From CAWBVG01 sp963792175 (GTDB taxonomy: Bacteria > Acidobacteriota > Vicinamibacteria > Vicinamibacterales > CAVVIG01), in assembly GCA_963792175.1 (NCBI GenBank), contig CAWBVG010000015.1:1-64000 (forward strand): a stretch of 64,000 bases of DNA, given 5' to 3'. The notes below the pieces were generated by a model. That model saw only the letters and a program-made list of their open reading frames with translations, was not told the origin of the DNA and did no database searches. This document shows, in pieces, positions 38,560-48,883 of the stretch (position 1 is the first letter of the stretch; the number at the start of each line of letters is the position of its first letter). The position numbers and the translations under genes are program-made.

Positions 38560-40178
38560 CTAGGACGACGAGTTCAGTTTCAGGTCGATCGACTTCGTCT
38601 CGCCTTCGGAGAGCGAAAAACGTGTCGCCTTTGTGCGGATGCGTTCAAGGAACTCCGGATCGGAAGACTCGCCTGGATTGATGTGGTCGACCGCGATTAA
38701 CAGGTAATCGCCTGAAGGCAGGCCCTGAGATCTTGAATCGGCCATCCTGATCCGGACGGCCCGTCCGGATGTAGCGCGAGTTCGTGTCCTTCCATCGATC
38801 GCTGTCCTGCGGAAACGCGATGGCCGTGTAGTCTCTCGACGCTTCGCTTCTCCCGGTCGTCACGAGGCCGGTCACCACCGACACCCTGTTGGTCAGCTCG
38901 ATCTCGAGACCGCGCACGTTCCGGTCCGGCTTGAACTCGATGCCGCTGTCGATGACGTCGGCGCCGTTCAGCCGAACTGCTCGGATCGACCAGCCCGCGG
39001 GCGGGTTCGACAGGGTCATCCGCCACCGGCCCGGCGAGGTCTTGAGCTCGAATGTATAGTCGTCGGCCACTCGTCCCGGCCCCCCGCCGCCGAAATTCGG
39101 TCCGTCCATCGGAAACGCCGCCACGAACAGCGAGGCAGGCAGCGATTGGGCGGCGGCTGGATCGACGATCACGCGTCCAGACACAGACAACGGTTTGCTG
39201 GTCACCAGTTGAAGATCGGTGATGTCGTCGCCGGCGACTGTGATTTTGGCCATGGCTGTTTCGGCGTCGGGCCCGGATGGCCCGTTGGGAAACGTACGCA
39301 GTTGATACTCACCTGGCGCGACGGCCGTTCAGTTGAAATGAACCGTCCGGCTTGATCATTCCGCCCATGTTGCCCACGAAACCCATACCGGCGGTGATGC
39401 GCATCACGTTCAGCATCCCGGTCGCGGGACGGCCATCGGACGTCAGCACCGTCCCGCTGATGCGCACCGCCTTCGTTGGCTTCAACGCCATCACGAGGTC
39501 GCTCAGCTGCTGGCTGACACCAATCGTGAAACGCTGCGCTTCGGACGCCTCGACCACGCCTGGAAAGAACATCGGCGCGTACGCCGGCTGGTTCTCACCG
39601 CCTTGGCCGAACCCCATGTTCGAACGCCAGGTGGCCTGCAGGTAGTACTGGCCCGGCGTGATGCCGAACAGACGGAACTCCCCGTTGTCGTCGGTGGTCG
39701 ACTGCCGGCCGGCGCTCATCAGCGTGCGCTTGCCCTGGACGAACTGATATCGCATCGGCGCGACCATGACGTCCGAAAGCGGCTCTCCGAACTCGTCGAA
39801 GATGCGCCCGGTGATCACCGCGCCGCGCGGCAGGCTGAAATCCACGCGCTCCACGGTTTGTCCGTCTTTGATCTCCAGCGGCGTACCGGCCTCGAGCGGG
39901 CGCGTCTGCCCGTAAGACAGCGAGATGTAGCTGCCCTTCGTTGCATTGATCGTGTAGCGGCCGGCTTTCACTTCCTTGAACTCGTACCGGCCGTCGTCGT
40001 CTGTGGTCGCGAGGCGGTTTTCCCGGATCTCTGCGGCGAAAATCCGGACCTGCGCCTTTCGAAGAGGCCGGCCCGTGTCCGCGGCCAGCACGTGGCCGCG
40101 CAGCGTCGCCGTGCCCGGCTTTTCGACGTCGGCGGCAGGCGGCTGACCGATGGCGAGGAGCGCGATGAGGATGAGCAT
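38560..40178 (-). CDS. carboxypeptidase-regulatory-like domain protein 1, two apparent frameshifts
   Basis: Secreted all-beta protein of about 535 residues. A signal peptide (MLILIALLAIG) is followed by repeated CarboxypepD_reg modules: TATLRGHVLAADTGRPLRKA, DDGRYEFKEVKAGRYTINA, AVITGRIFDEFGEPLSDVMV and NGEFRLFGITPGQYYL. These immunoglobulin-like prealbumin folds often stabilise or target peptidases and TonB receptors. Shifts occur near 39320 (at GRRAR) and near 38735. Its start lies 1 nt after the stop of the paralogue upstream, so the two are co-translated. Confidence 0.82.
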
Positions 40179-40179
40179 C

Positions 40180-41791
40180 TCAGTACACCACTGGAGGAGA
40201 AAACTTCAGCGCAAGCGACCGCGTCTCTCCGTCGGCGATCGACAGACGCTGCGCGCTATCGCGCAGCTGGCCAAGGATGTCCGGATCGTTCGACGCACTC
40301 CTTGCTCGAGCTCCTCGAGCGCAACCGCGTAATAGTCGCCTCCGGGCACTCTGAGTTTGAAAGCGCCGTCCCCGCCCGGACGCGCTGTAAAGACGGCATT
40401 CGGCCTCGTCCATTGCTCCGCATTCTGCGGGAAAATCAGCACCACGTAGTCGCGCGACGCGGCGCCGTTCGCGTCCACAACCGTTCCCGACAGATCCGCG
40501 TGCCGCGCGGAAAGCTCCACGACGAGGCCGTTGATGCCGGTCGGAGGCACATCGAAGCCGGCATCGGTGACGTCGGCGCCATCGAGCCGGACGGTGCGCA
40601 GCCGCCAATCGCCACCGAACAACGTTACTCGCGCATGGCCTGCCGCCATCGTCGTCTCGAACGTGAAGTCGTCCTTCACCTGCGCGTTCCCACTGGGCAT
40701 CATCGGAAGGTCGTTCTGGACAAAAACCCTGAGGCTGGAGCCTTTCGGCGCCGGAGCGCTGTCGTCGAGCACGACGCGGCCGCGAATCGTCGGCGGCTTT
40801 TGGACGATCAACTGCACGTCGTTGATGTCGCTGTCGGCAACGGTGACAGATGCCATGGCAGCTTCGCCTCCCCCCGGAATGTTCGCTCGAAGCATGTATT
40901 CACCAGGCGTCAACCCAGAGACTGTGAATTTGCCGTCCGGACGCACGGACGTCCCGCCGCCGCCCATCCCCATCATCGAGCGTGACATCGTCGAAATGAA
41001 CGAGCCGCCAAGCGGACGTCCCTGCGCGTCAAGCGCGATACCCGAAACCCGAACGGTGCGAATGGGCAACAGCGTGAAGTTTGCCCCGGCGATGGTCTGA
41101 CCGGCAGCGATGGTGATGCGTTCCGCCTGGGCCATGTTTCCGGTGCCGGGATAGTAGGTTGGGCCGTACCCGGAGCGATCGTCGGTGTCGCCGCCCATCA
41201 TGTTTCGGTACATGGCAGAAAGGTAGTAGCGGCCGGGCGCCAGCCCGAAGATGCGAAACTCTCCAAGATCGTTCGTGCTGGCCACGCGTCCCGTGGGAAA
41301 AAGCCGCCGCTCCCCGTTGTTGTACTGCGATCGCAGAGGCATCACCTGCACATCGGTGACGGCGTCGCCTGCCTCGTCCACGACGCGGCCTGTAATCACC
41401 CCGGCGCGCATCAACTTGAAATCGACCGCCGCGATCGCTTGCCCGTCGGCGACGTCGATGCGGGTCCCCGCGCCGCCCGGCCGCTTCTGACCCCATGTAT
41501 GAGCGACATAGTTCGACCTGCTCGCCAACACCATGTACCTGTCGGCCGGGAGCTGTTTCAGCTCGTATCGACCGTCGCCGTCAGTGTTTGCGTCGTAGGT
41601 CCGGCCTTTGTCGGACGTCGCTCTGATTTGAGTCCGCGGCAGCGCGTGATCGGTGCCGTCAACGAGCACGCGCCCGCGAATCACGGCCGTGCCGGTTTGT
41701 GGAGAGGTATCGCGGGGCGGCGCAGGCGGCTGCGCGCACACGCGACGGGAAGAACAACCAGGGCCACGAGACAAAAACACGCTCGCGACAT
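40180..41791 (-). CDS. carboxypeptidase-regulatory-like domain protein 2, two apparent frameshifts
   Basis: Paralogue of the gene at 38560 with the same module order: TAVIRGRVLVDGTDHALPRT, GDGRYELKQLPADRYMVLA, AGVITGRVVDEAGDAVTDVQ, LGEFRIFGLAPGRYYLSAMY and a C-terminal SLALKFSPPVVY. The likely start, 41791, gives MSRACFCLVALVVLPVACA, a signal peptide with a possible lipobox, but the frame shifts once directly after it and again near 40300. It lies 51 bp downstream of the second M14 peptidase and 1 nt upstream of its paralogue, suggesting a three-gene operon. Confidence 0.8.
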
Positions 41792-41842
41792 AGCAGCCTC
41801 GGGAAATTAGACGCCGTTCCCAGACGCCTGTCCCTTCCCGCC

Positions 41843-44800
41843 CTATCGGGCGTCGAGCTTCCGGCCGGCGTCCAGCCGATCGAAGTTCAGCAGCGCGTTG
41901 AACACCAGGAAGTAGCTGCCGTCGCGTCTCGCCGCGCCAGATCGGGTTGTTCGAAAGCGCGATCACGTGGCCCTTGTCGAGCGGCACATCGACCACCGCC
42001 GCGTGCTGCGCGATTTCGCCGCCGTTCTCGACGAGGCCTGACACCAGCAGCTCGCGCGTGTCGGCGTAGCGAAGGATCACGCGCGGCCGCGCGCCGGCGG
42101 GATGACGTTGATGCCGTTGCGCAGCTGCTCGTCGGTCATCGGCACCGCCTGCCAGGCCTCGACCTTCGGCTCCGCCGGGACGTCGACGCCCGGCCGCCCC
42201 TGCGGCACATCGGGATCGTCGGCCGTGCCGCGCCCCGTCGGCCGGTTGCCGCCATCGTCCGGCCCGAGGCGGCGGCCGCCGCGCGCCGCCGTAGATGTTC
42301 GAGACGCCGAAGATGGGTCCGTTGTCGCACCAGATCGCGAGGTTGTCGTTGTAGCCGTACGCGATCGGGCTCGTGGCGTCCACCATCTTCGATCGCACGG
42401 CGCTGCCGACGATGCGCAGGCGCTGGCGCTGCGCGACGGAAAGTCCCGGCGTGAAGCCGGTGGCGACCGCGAGCTCCGCGGTGTCCATCGACGTGAGCAG
42501 CAGACCGCCGCGGCGCACGAAGTCCTGCAGATGCGCGACGCCCGTCCAGCCGAGTCCCGGACGCATGTCGTCCGTTTGATCTTCGGATCCGAGGTTCGGC
42601 GTTCAGCGGTCTTCTTCCACGGCAGCGCGTTGCCCCACATCGGCATGCCGTTGACGATGGCTTCGTGCCGCGGCCGACCGGCGGAAAGACGATGACGTCG
42701 AACTTGGCGCCGAGGTTCTCGTCATCCGCCACGTGCTGCGTGCTGATGTAGGTGAACGGCACCTTCGCGATGTCGAACGCCTGCCGCCACCAGCCCTCGG
42801 TCTGCGTCGTCGCCCACGTGTGGAGGATGCGACGCGCGGCGCGCGAAGCGCATGCGTCTTGACGGTCGGCGCGGCGGCGACGGCGGTGACGTGCAGACCG
42901 AGATCGGCCGCGGCCTTCTGCATGTCGGCGGCGCCGACGTTCTTGATGATGAACGAGCCGCGGACGAATTTCTTGCCGGCGGCGTCGAACGGCTCTTCCG
43001 CGGCCTCGAACGAGGCATCCTTGAGCTGTAGCGCAGCGTGATGAGCGCGTTGTCCGCGTTGTGATTGACCAGGAAGACGCGCGCTCGGCTGTCGAGGTCA
43101 CGCGCGCCGTTGGCGCGGATCGCCTGCTGACTTTCTCCGCCGCCGCATCGAGGACTTTGACGTCGGTGACGCGGGCGGCCTGCACGTTGAAGAGCTCCGG
43201 GAACGTCCAGCCGGTGTCGTCGTACGGCGTCCGCTGCGGATCGTTCGGGCTCCAGTACTGGTAGTCGAGCAGCGAGTCGGCGATGCGGCTGTACGGCTGA
43301 TCCATCCGGACGATGTAGGAGCCGGCGGGGAAGGTGCGCGTCGTCGGCTGCGTGGCGTCTTGTCCTGCCCGTCCTGCCTGTCCTGCTGCTCCTGCGCGTC
43401 GCTCGGCCCCCCCGACGCCTCCTGGCCATCCTGCTCACGCCCGTCCGTCCGTCGTTGTCGTGTCGTCGGCCGCGCCGGCGCTTTCTTCGCCGGCACCGAA
43501 ACGGTAAAGGACGCCGTCGCGCGCGTGATCTCGACGCCCTGCTTCTGCAGCGTGCGCAGCAGGTCCGCTTGCGCGCCCGGGCGCGGATCGTCGGCCGGGG
43601 AACACGTACGCCGCTGGTCCTTCGGTGCTTCGCTTTCAGGATCGAACGCTTGCTCTTCGTGTAGAAGTTGCGCAGGAACAGCTGACTTGTTTCGCGGCGA
43701 AGTAGTGCAGCGACGTCAGGAGACCGGTCTGCTGATAATTGTTGTTGTTGCGCTGCGACCAGATCGTCTTCGGGAGCGGCGGATTCTGTTTGTACCACGT
43801 GCGGGCATAGTCGTTCGGCTGCAGCGTCCGCTCGACGGTATCGGCGCCGCCGTTGCCGAAGGTCTCGTACAGGCGGCTGATGCCGTTGTGCAGCGCCGCG
43901 ATGAACATCAGATAGCCGGGCGACCAGGTGTCGAAGTTGCCGTGCGTGAAGACGCCGGGCATGCCGAACTTCGTCATCTCCGACACGTTGTTCCAGCCGA
44001 TCATCTGCCACTCGTCGGCGAGAATCGGATCGATCCACGCGTTGTACGGACCGTCGCCGACGGTGTTGTCGTAGAGATACGGCACCGACTCGTGCAGGTC
44101 GTGCAGCACCTGCGGGTGCCACTGGATGTAGGTGTTCAGGACGTTCTCGGTGAGCTTGAGCGTGACGCCCATCGCGTCGCGGTTGTTGTCGTGCGCGACG
44201 TACTTGCCCCAGTAGACAAGGCCCGGCCAGTTCTTGCCCGGGTTGGCGAGGTGCCACTTGTAGACGTCGACCATCTTGTCGCGGCCGTCCACTTCGATCA
44301 CCGGCGTGATCAGCGTGATCAGGTTGTCGCGGATCGACTTGATGTATTCGTGGTCGTCAACGGCCAGCCGGTAGGCCAGCTCCATCAGCGCGGTCGGCGA
44401 TCCGGTTTCCGGCGAATGGATCGTGCCGGTGATGTAGTAGACCGGCGTCGATGCCGTCGATGAGCTTCTCCGCCTGCGCATCGTCCATGTTGATCGTGCG
44501 CGGGTCGGCGAGCTTCGCGAGGCGGGCGCGCGTTGTCCTGCAGCTTCGCCATGATCGCCTCCGAGGCGATCGCGACGGCGATCATCTCGCGGCCTTCTTC
44601 GGTCTTGCCGATCGAGTAGACCTTCACGCGCGGGCTCGCCTTCTCGAGCATCCGCATGTACTGGTAGACCTCTTCGGCGTACGGCAGCTTGCCCGGCGCG
44701 CCCGCGACGTCGCCGAGCACCGCCTTCGGCGTCGGCACCGTCTTCGACGCCGGCAGATAGTCCACGAGCGGCGAGGTGAAGAACGGCTGCGTCGTGTATT

Positions 44801-44959
44801 CCTTGATCTTCTTCGTGTACTCGTCGTCTATCGCGATTTTCGGATCGCGCACGAACGTCGGCGTCTGCTGCGCGGCGACGACGGCACCGCAGCAGCGTGA
44901 AGGCAACCACCGCCGCGCCGCAAACTGATCCTGTGAGCCGTCCGGAAAAACGTGATCAT
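41843..44959 (-). CDS. M14-family zinc carboxypeptidase-like protein, second copy, many frameshifts
   Basis: Paralogue of the gene at 25963. Collinear blocks are DEYTKKIKEYTTQPFFTSPL, KVYSIGKTEEGREMIAVAIA, TGTIHSPETGSPTALMELAY (HxxE ligands), VLHDLHESVPYLYDN (His ligand), PGYLMFIAALHNGISRLYET, then YDDTGWTFPELFN, AYGYNDNLAIWCDNGPIFGV and a C-terminal FNALLNFDRLDAGRKLDAR. At least eight base shifts lie between 44900 and 41950. Near 43363-43398 it carries an in-coding 9-bp repeat that adds a QDGQD-like segment absent from the paralogue. The ATG at 44959 is probably the start; the signal peptide is frame-broken. Confidence 0.8.
43363..43398. repeat. 9-bp tandem repeat inside the M14 coding region
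   Basis: Four consecutive 9-bp units of the TCCTGCCCG type. On the coding strand they give Gln-Asp-Gly-like codons. The same unit occurs in an unrelated gene at 59079-59114. Confidence 0.75.
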
Positions 44960-44993
44960 GGTATCCGGCGATCTTAATGCTATCGTGGCGCGC

Positions 44994-46451
44994 ATGCGAA
45001 GACTTTTGCAGGCGTCGAGCGTGCTGTTACTGGCTGTGTCGCCAGCGACTTCTGGCGCAGCGCAGCGCCGGCGACGAACGCGCGTCGCTCGTCCAGGGCA
45101 TCGATGCGAAGCGCGAGAGCTACGCCACGATCGCCAAACAGATATGGGGCATTCGCGGAAGTCGGCTATCAGGAGGCCAAGAGCAGCGCGCTCCTGCAGC
45201 AGCAGCTGCGCGCCGCGGGATTCCAGGTCAAGCCGGGTGTCGCCGACATCCCGACGGCGTTCGTGGCGACGTTCGGTTCCGGCAAGCCGATCATCGGCAT
45301 CGTCGGCGAGTTCGATGCGCTGCCCGGACTGTCGCAGGAAGCACAGACGCGCGGCGCGCCATGCGATCGAAGAGAAGGCGCCCGGTCACGGCTGCGGTCA
45401 CAACCTGCTTGGCACCGGCGCGCTGGCGGCCGCGGTCGCCGTCAAGGAATGGATGGCCGCAACCGGCCAGAAGGGAACGCTTCGCTACTACGGGACGCCG
45501 GCCGAAGAAGGCGGATCGGGAAAGGTGTACATGGTTCGTGCCGGCCTCTTCAGCGACGTCGACGCCGCGTCGTCGTGGCACCCCGGCGATCGCAACGAGG
45601 CGAGTCCGACGAGCTCGACCGCCAACATCACCGCGAAGTTCCGGTTCCACGGCGTCGCGGCGCACGCGGCGGCGGCGCCCGACCGCGGACGCTCGGCGCT
45701 CGATGCCGTTGAAGCGATGGACTACATGGTCAACATGATGCGCGAGCACGTGCCGCAGGAGACGCGCATCCACTACATCATCACGCGCGGCGGCGCGGCG
45801 CCCAACGTCGTGCCCGACTTCGCCGAGGCCTATTACTACGCCCGGCAGCCGAACATGCGGATCCTCGACAAGATCTGGGATCGCATCGTCGACGCGGCCA
45901 AAGGTGCGGCGCTCGGCACCGGGACGACGATGGATCTCGAGGTGACCGGCGCGGTGTATAACGTGCTGCCGAACGAGTATCTGAGCGGTTTGATGAACAG
46001 GAATCTCGAGCGCATCGGCGGATTCCGCGTATACGCGCCGAGGAAGCCAGGTTCGCGGAAGAGATCCGGAAGACGCTGACCGATCCCCCGGATGTCGCCA
46101 TCGGATCTCAGGAGAAGGTTCGGCCGATGCGCGCCGGGGCCGTCAACAGCTCCTCGACCGATCTACGCCGACGTCAGCTGGAACGTGCCGTCCGTCTCGA
46201 TGACCGCAGCGACGTTCGCGCCGGGCGTGCCGGCGCACAGCTGGCAGGCCACGGCGTGCGCCGGCAGCACGATTGGCGTGAAGGGCATGATGGTCGCGGC
46301 GAAATCGATGGCGCTCACGACGGTCGATCTCTTCACCGATCCGGCGCACATTCAGAAGGCGAGGGCCGAGTTCGACCAGAAGCGCGGACCGAACTTCGTA
46401 TACAAGACGCGCCTGGCCGACCGAAAGCCCGCGCTGGACTATCGGAAGTAG
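44994..46451 (+). CDS. M20-family amidohydrolase (AbgB-like), several frameshifts
   Basis: Metal-dependent amidohydrolase of the M20D/AbgB group (p-aminobenzoyl-glutamate or N-acyl amino acid hydrolases). Blocks: VATFGSGKPIIGIVGEFDAL, PGHGCGHNLLGTGALAAAVA (Cys/His metal site), YYGTPAEEGGSGKVYM (catalytic Glu), FRFHGVAAHAAAAPDRGRSA and the C-terminal GVPAHSWQATACAGSTIGVK. A signal peptide begins at MRRLLQASSVLLLAVSPA. Breaks near 45090, 45155, 45360, 46050 and 46150 move it across frames. Its start is 34 bp from the divergent M14 gene. Confidence 0.82.
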
Positions 46452-46503
46452 CGCGGCCCTTCAGGGCTGCCCGCCAGCAGATGTCGTAACTTAGGAGAAC
46501 GCC

Positions 46504-47293
46504 GTGATCCTCTCGCGTCGCGACTTTCTGACCAGCAGCGCAGTCGTGGTGGCCACCATGAAACTTCAGGCACAGCGCTCGACGCCGGTCGAGGTGAAAG
46601 CCTTGGTGTTCGACACGTTCGGGACCGTCGTCGACTGGCGATCGTCGGTCGCCGACGAGATCGCGGCGCTGGCGAAGCAGAAAGGGCGTCGCCGTCGACG
46701 GCGCGAAGTTCGCGGACGCGTGGCGCGCCGGTTATGGCCCGAGCATGAACCGCGTGCGGACCGGCGAGCTCCCGTGGACGAAGCTCGACGCGCTGCATCG
46801 GATGACGCTCGATCGCATCCTGGTGGAGTTCAGGATCGACGGACTGTCCGAAGTCGAGAAGGCGCCGGCTCAATCACGCCTGGCATCGGCTGCGTCCGTG
46901 GCCGGACGCCGTCGCGGGGCTGACGCGGCTGAAGAAGAAGTTCATCATCGCGCCGCTGTCGAACGGAAATGTGTCGCTGATGACGGATCTGGCGAAGCAT
47001 GCGGGGTTGCCCTGGGACGTGATTCTCGGCGCCGAGCTCGTCCGCCACTACAAGCCGGATCGCGAGGTGTACCAGTCCGCCGCCGACATCCTGGATGTCC
47101 CGCCCTCGTCGGTGATGATGGTGGCTGCGCATCTGGGCGATCTGCGGGCGGCGAAAGGCGTGGGGCTGAAAACCGCGTTCGTGACTCGGCCGATGGAATT
47201 CGGGCCGGACGGCAAGCCCGACCTGGAGGCGGACTGCGTCCGTCGACGTCGGCGAAGGATTTCAACGACCTGGCGACGCAGCTGGGCGCGTAA
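46504..47293 (+). CDS. HAD-superfamily, haloacid dehalogenase type II-like, with Tat signal
   Basis: Exported HAD hydrolase of the L-2-haloacid dehalogenase type. A Tat signal (SRRDFLTSSAVVVATMK) is unusual for this family. Motif I is VKALVFDTFGTVVDWRS (nucleophile Asp), motif II APLSNGN, motif III Lys in LVRHYKPDREVYQSAA, and motif IV VMMVAAHLGDLRAAKGVGL. The frame shifts near 46690, 46870 and 47245. The start is a GTG with AGGAGA upstream. Whether the true substrate is a haloacid is unknown; many homologues act on other small acids. Confidence 0.82.
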
Positions 47294-47296
47294 GTC

Positions 47297-47324
47297 GACT
47301 TGAAACGTGAGACTTGAACTTGCG
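47297..47324. repeat. four heptad units between convergent genes
   Basis: GACTTGA units at 47297-47303 and 47311-47317 separated by a related unit (AACGTGA), with a weaker fourth unit to 47324. They lie between the HAD stop and the stop of the minus-strand hypothetical gene. Confidence 0.6.
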
Positions 47325-47330
47325 AGCGCG

Positions 47331-47654
47331 TCAGTGCAACGTGACGCGCTCGGACTCGAACCCGTCGAGCACCCACCCGGCGTCCAGCAGCGTCCGCTCG
47401 ATCATCGCGTGACGCTGGAACGCCGTCAGGGCATCGTCGAAGCGTTCGATCTCCCGGTGCGTCGGGTTCCACTCCGCCGGGATGCGTAATTCGTACTCGC
47501 GATCCTCGCCGGTGAGACCCAGTTCGCAGACCACCGCTTCGTGCTTCCCGCCGGAACGTCCAGCGCAGCACGCGGATGTGCCGATAGTTTCGGCGGCTGC
47601 GATCGATCGGCGCCGTGTTCCCGTCGCGTGGCGTGGGAACCGTCAGATGGATCC
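47331..47654 (-). CDS. small conserved-looking hypothetical protein, frameshifted
   Basis: The C-terminal part (VVCELGLTGEDREYELRIPA, then REIERFDDALTAFQRHAMIE and LLDAGWVLDGFESERV) has good protein character with a mixed alpha/beta pattern. The preceding NYRHIRVLRWTFRRE segment is in another frame, joined near 47545. The ATG at 47654 is only one of the possible starts. No family recognised. Confidence 0.5.
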
Positions 47655-47692
47655 ATGGCCGTTCGGCCGAGCAAAGCTGATGCCAAGACAAC

Positions 47693-47762
47693 TTTCAAGT
47701 CTCACGTTTCAAGTCTCACTGACACTGAGACTTGCCATCCTTGAGACTTGCGACTTGGCGAG
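47693..47762. repeat. ten-unit heptad array with internal dyad symmetry
   Basis: Seventy bases that can be cut into ten 7-bp units in one register. The first half carries CAAGTCTCA-type units and the second half their reverse complement (TGAGACTTG at 47726-47734 and 47741-47749), so the array can fold into a hairpin. It lies in the divergent gap between the hypothetical gene and the SDR gene. Confidence 0.82.
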
Positions 47763-47855
47763 TGTTCAAACCTTCCTCACGGCCCGCCGTGCAGATCGCC
47801 GCCGTTCGCGAGGGGACGCTTAGGACAGAATGATGAATCCTGAAGGAGGCTCTCC

Positions 47856-48837
47856 ATGAAACCACTCGACGGACGCATCGCCCTCGTCGCCGGCGCCACC
47901 CGGGGCGGCGGCCGAGGGATCGCGCGGATGCTCGGCGAAGCCGGCGCGACGGTGTACTGCACGGGCCGGAGCAGCCGCACGCAGCCGAACACCAGCACCC
48001 ACCACTACGCGGGCCGCCCCGAGACGATTGAAGAGACCGCGGAGATGGTGACCGCGGCCGGCGGCGTCGGGATTCCCGTCCGCGTGGACCACAACGTCGA
48101 AGCCGAAGTGGCGTCGCTCTTCAAGCGCATCGCCCGCGAGCAGAAGCGGCTCGACGTGCTGGTCAACATCCTGACCGGCCGTCCCGTCGCGTCGTGGAGC
48201 AGTTTCTGGAAACAGCCGCTCGACGAGGGACGCGCCTTCGTCGACAGCTGGCTCTGGTCCCACCTCACGACGTCCTGGCACGCGGCGTCGCTGATGGTCA
48301 AGCGCAAGGCAGGCTTGATCGTCGAGGTGGTGGAGCAGCCCGGGATTGGCTACCACGGCCAGTTCTTCTTCGACCTGATGGAATCGTCCTTGAAGCGTTT
48401 CTGCGTACGGTCTCGCCGTCGAGCTGGCCCCGCACAAGGTGGTGGCGCTCTCGGTCACACCGGGGTTCATGCGTACCGAAGCGATTCTGGAAGGGTACGG
48501 CGTCACCGAGGCGAACTGGCGCGACGCGATCGATCATCCCCAGGCCAAGGGCTTCGGCTGGGCAGGTTCGGAAACGCCGTGCTTTCTCGGCCGGGGCGTT
48601 GCGGCGCTGGCCGCCGATCCGAACGTCCACAAGAAGTCAGGCGGCCTGTTCGGGTCGTGGGCGCTCGCGGACGAGTACGGCTTCACGGACATCGACGGTG
48701 GGCGCCCGCACTGGGGACGCTACGGCAAAGAGCACTTCCCGCAATTTTTCGACGCCAAATCGACGACACCGTTACGAATGGCGGCTGGTGGAGACGGCCG
48801 GCGTCTGACCGCTGCGCCAGAGGAGGTGAATCGATGA
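47856..48837 (+). CDS. SDR-family oxidoreductase with altered catalytic residues, one apparent frameshift
   Basis: Short-chain dehydrogenase fold: LDGRIALVAGATRGGGRGIA (NAD(P)-binding GxxxGxG), LDVLVNILTGRP, and after a shift near 48400 LAVELAPHKVVALSVTPGFM. The usual YxxxK catalytic pair aligns with FFDLMESSLKRF, where Tyr is replaced by Phe and Lys by Glu; the related DHRS1-like group has YDLVK at this place. The protein may therefore be inactive or use a different chemistry. About 325 residues. A GAAGGAGG site lies upstream of the ATG. Confidence 0.82.
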
Positions 48838-48883
48838 CCGCACGCCAGGCCAGCTGCAGCGGGCAGCGCCGCGGCAAACCGCT

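Noticed and set aside
38552..38700. C-terminal extension of the GNAT protein
   Set aside because: It lies entirely antisense to the convergent regulatory-like gene; a TAA at 38549 one frame over fits a missed base better.
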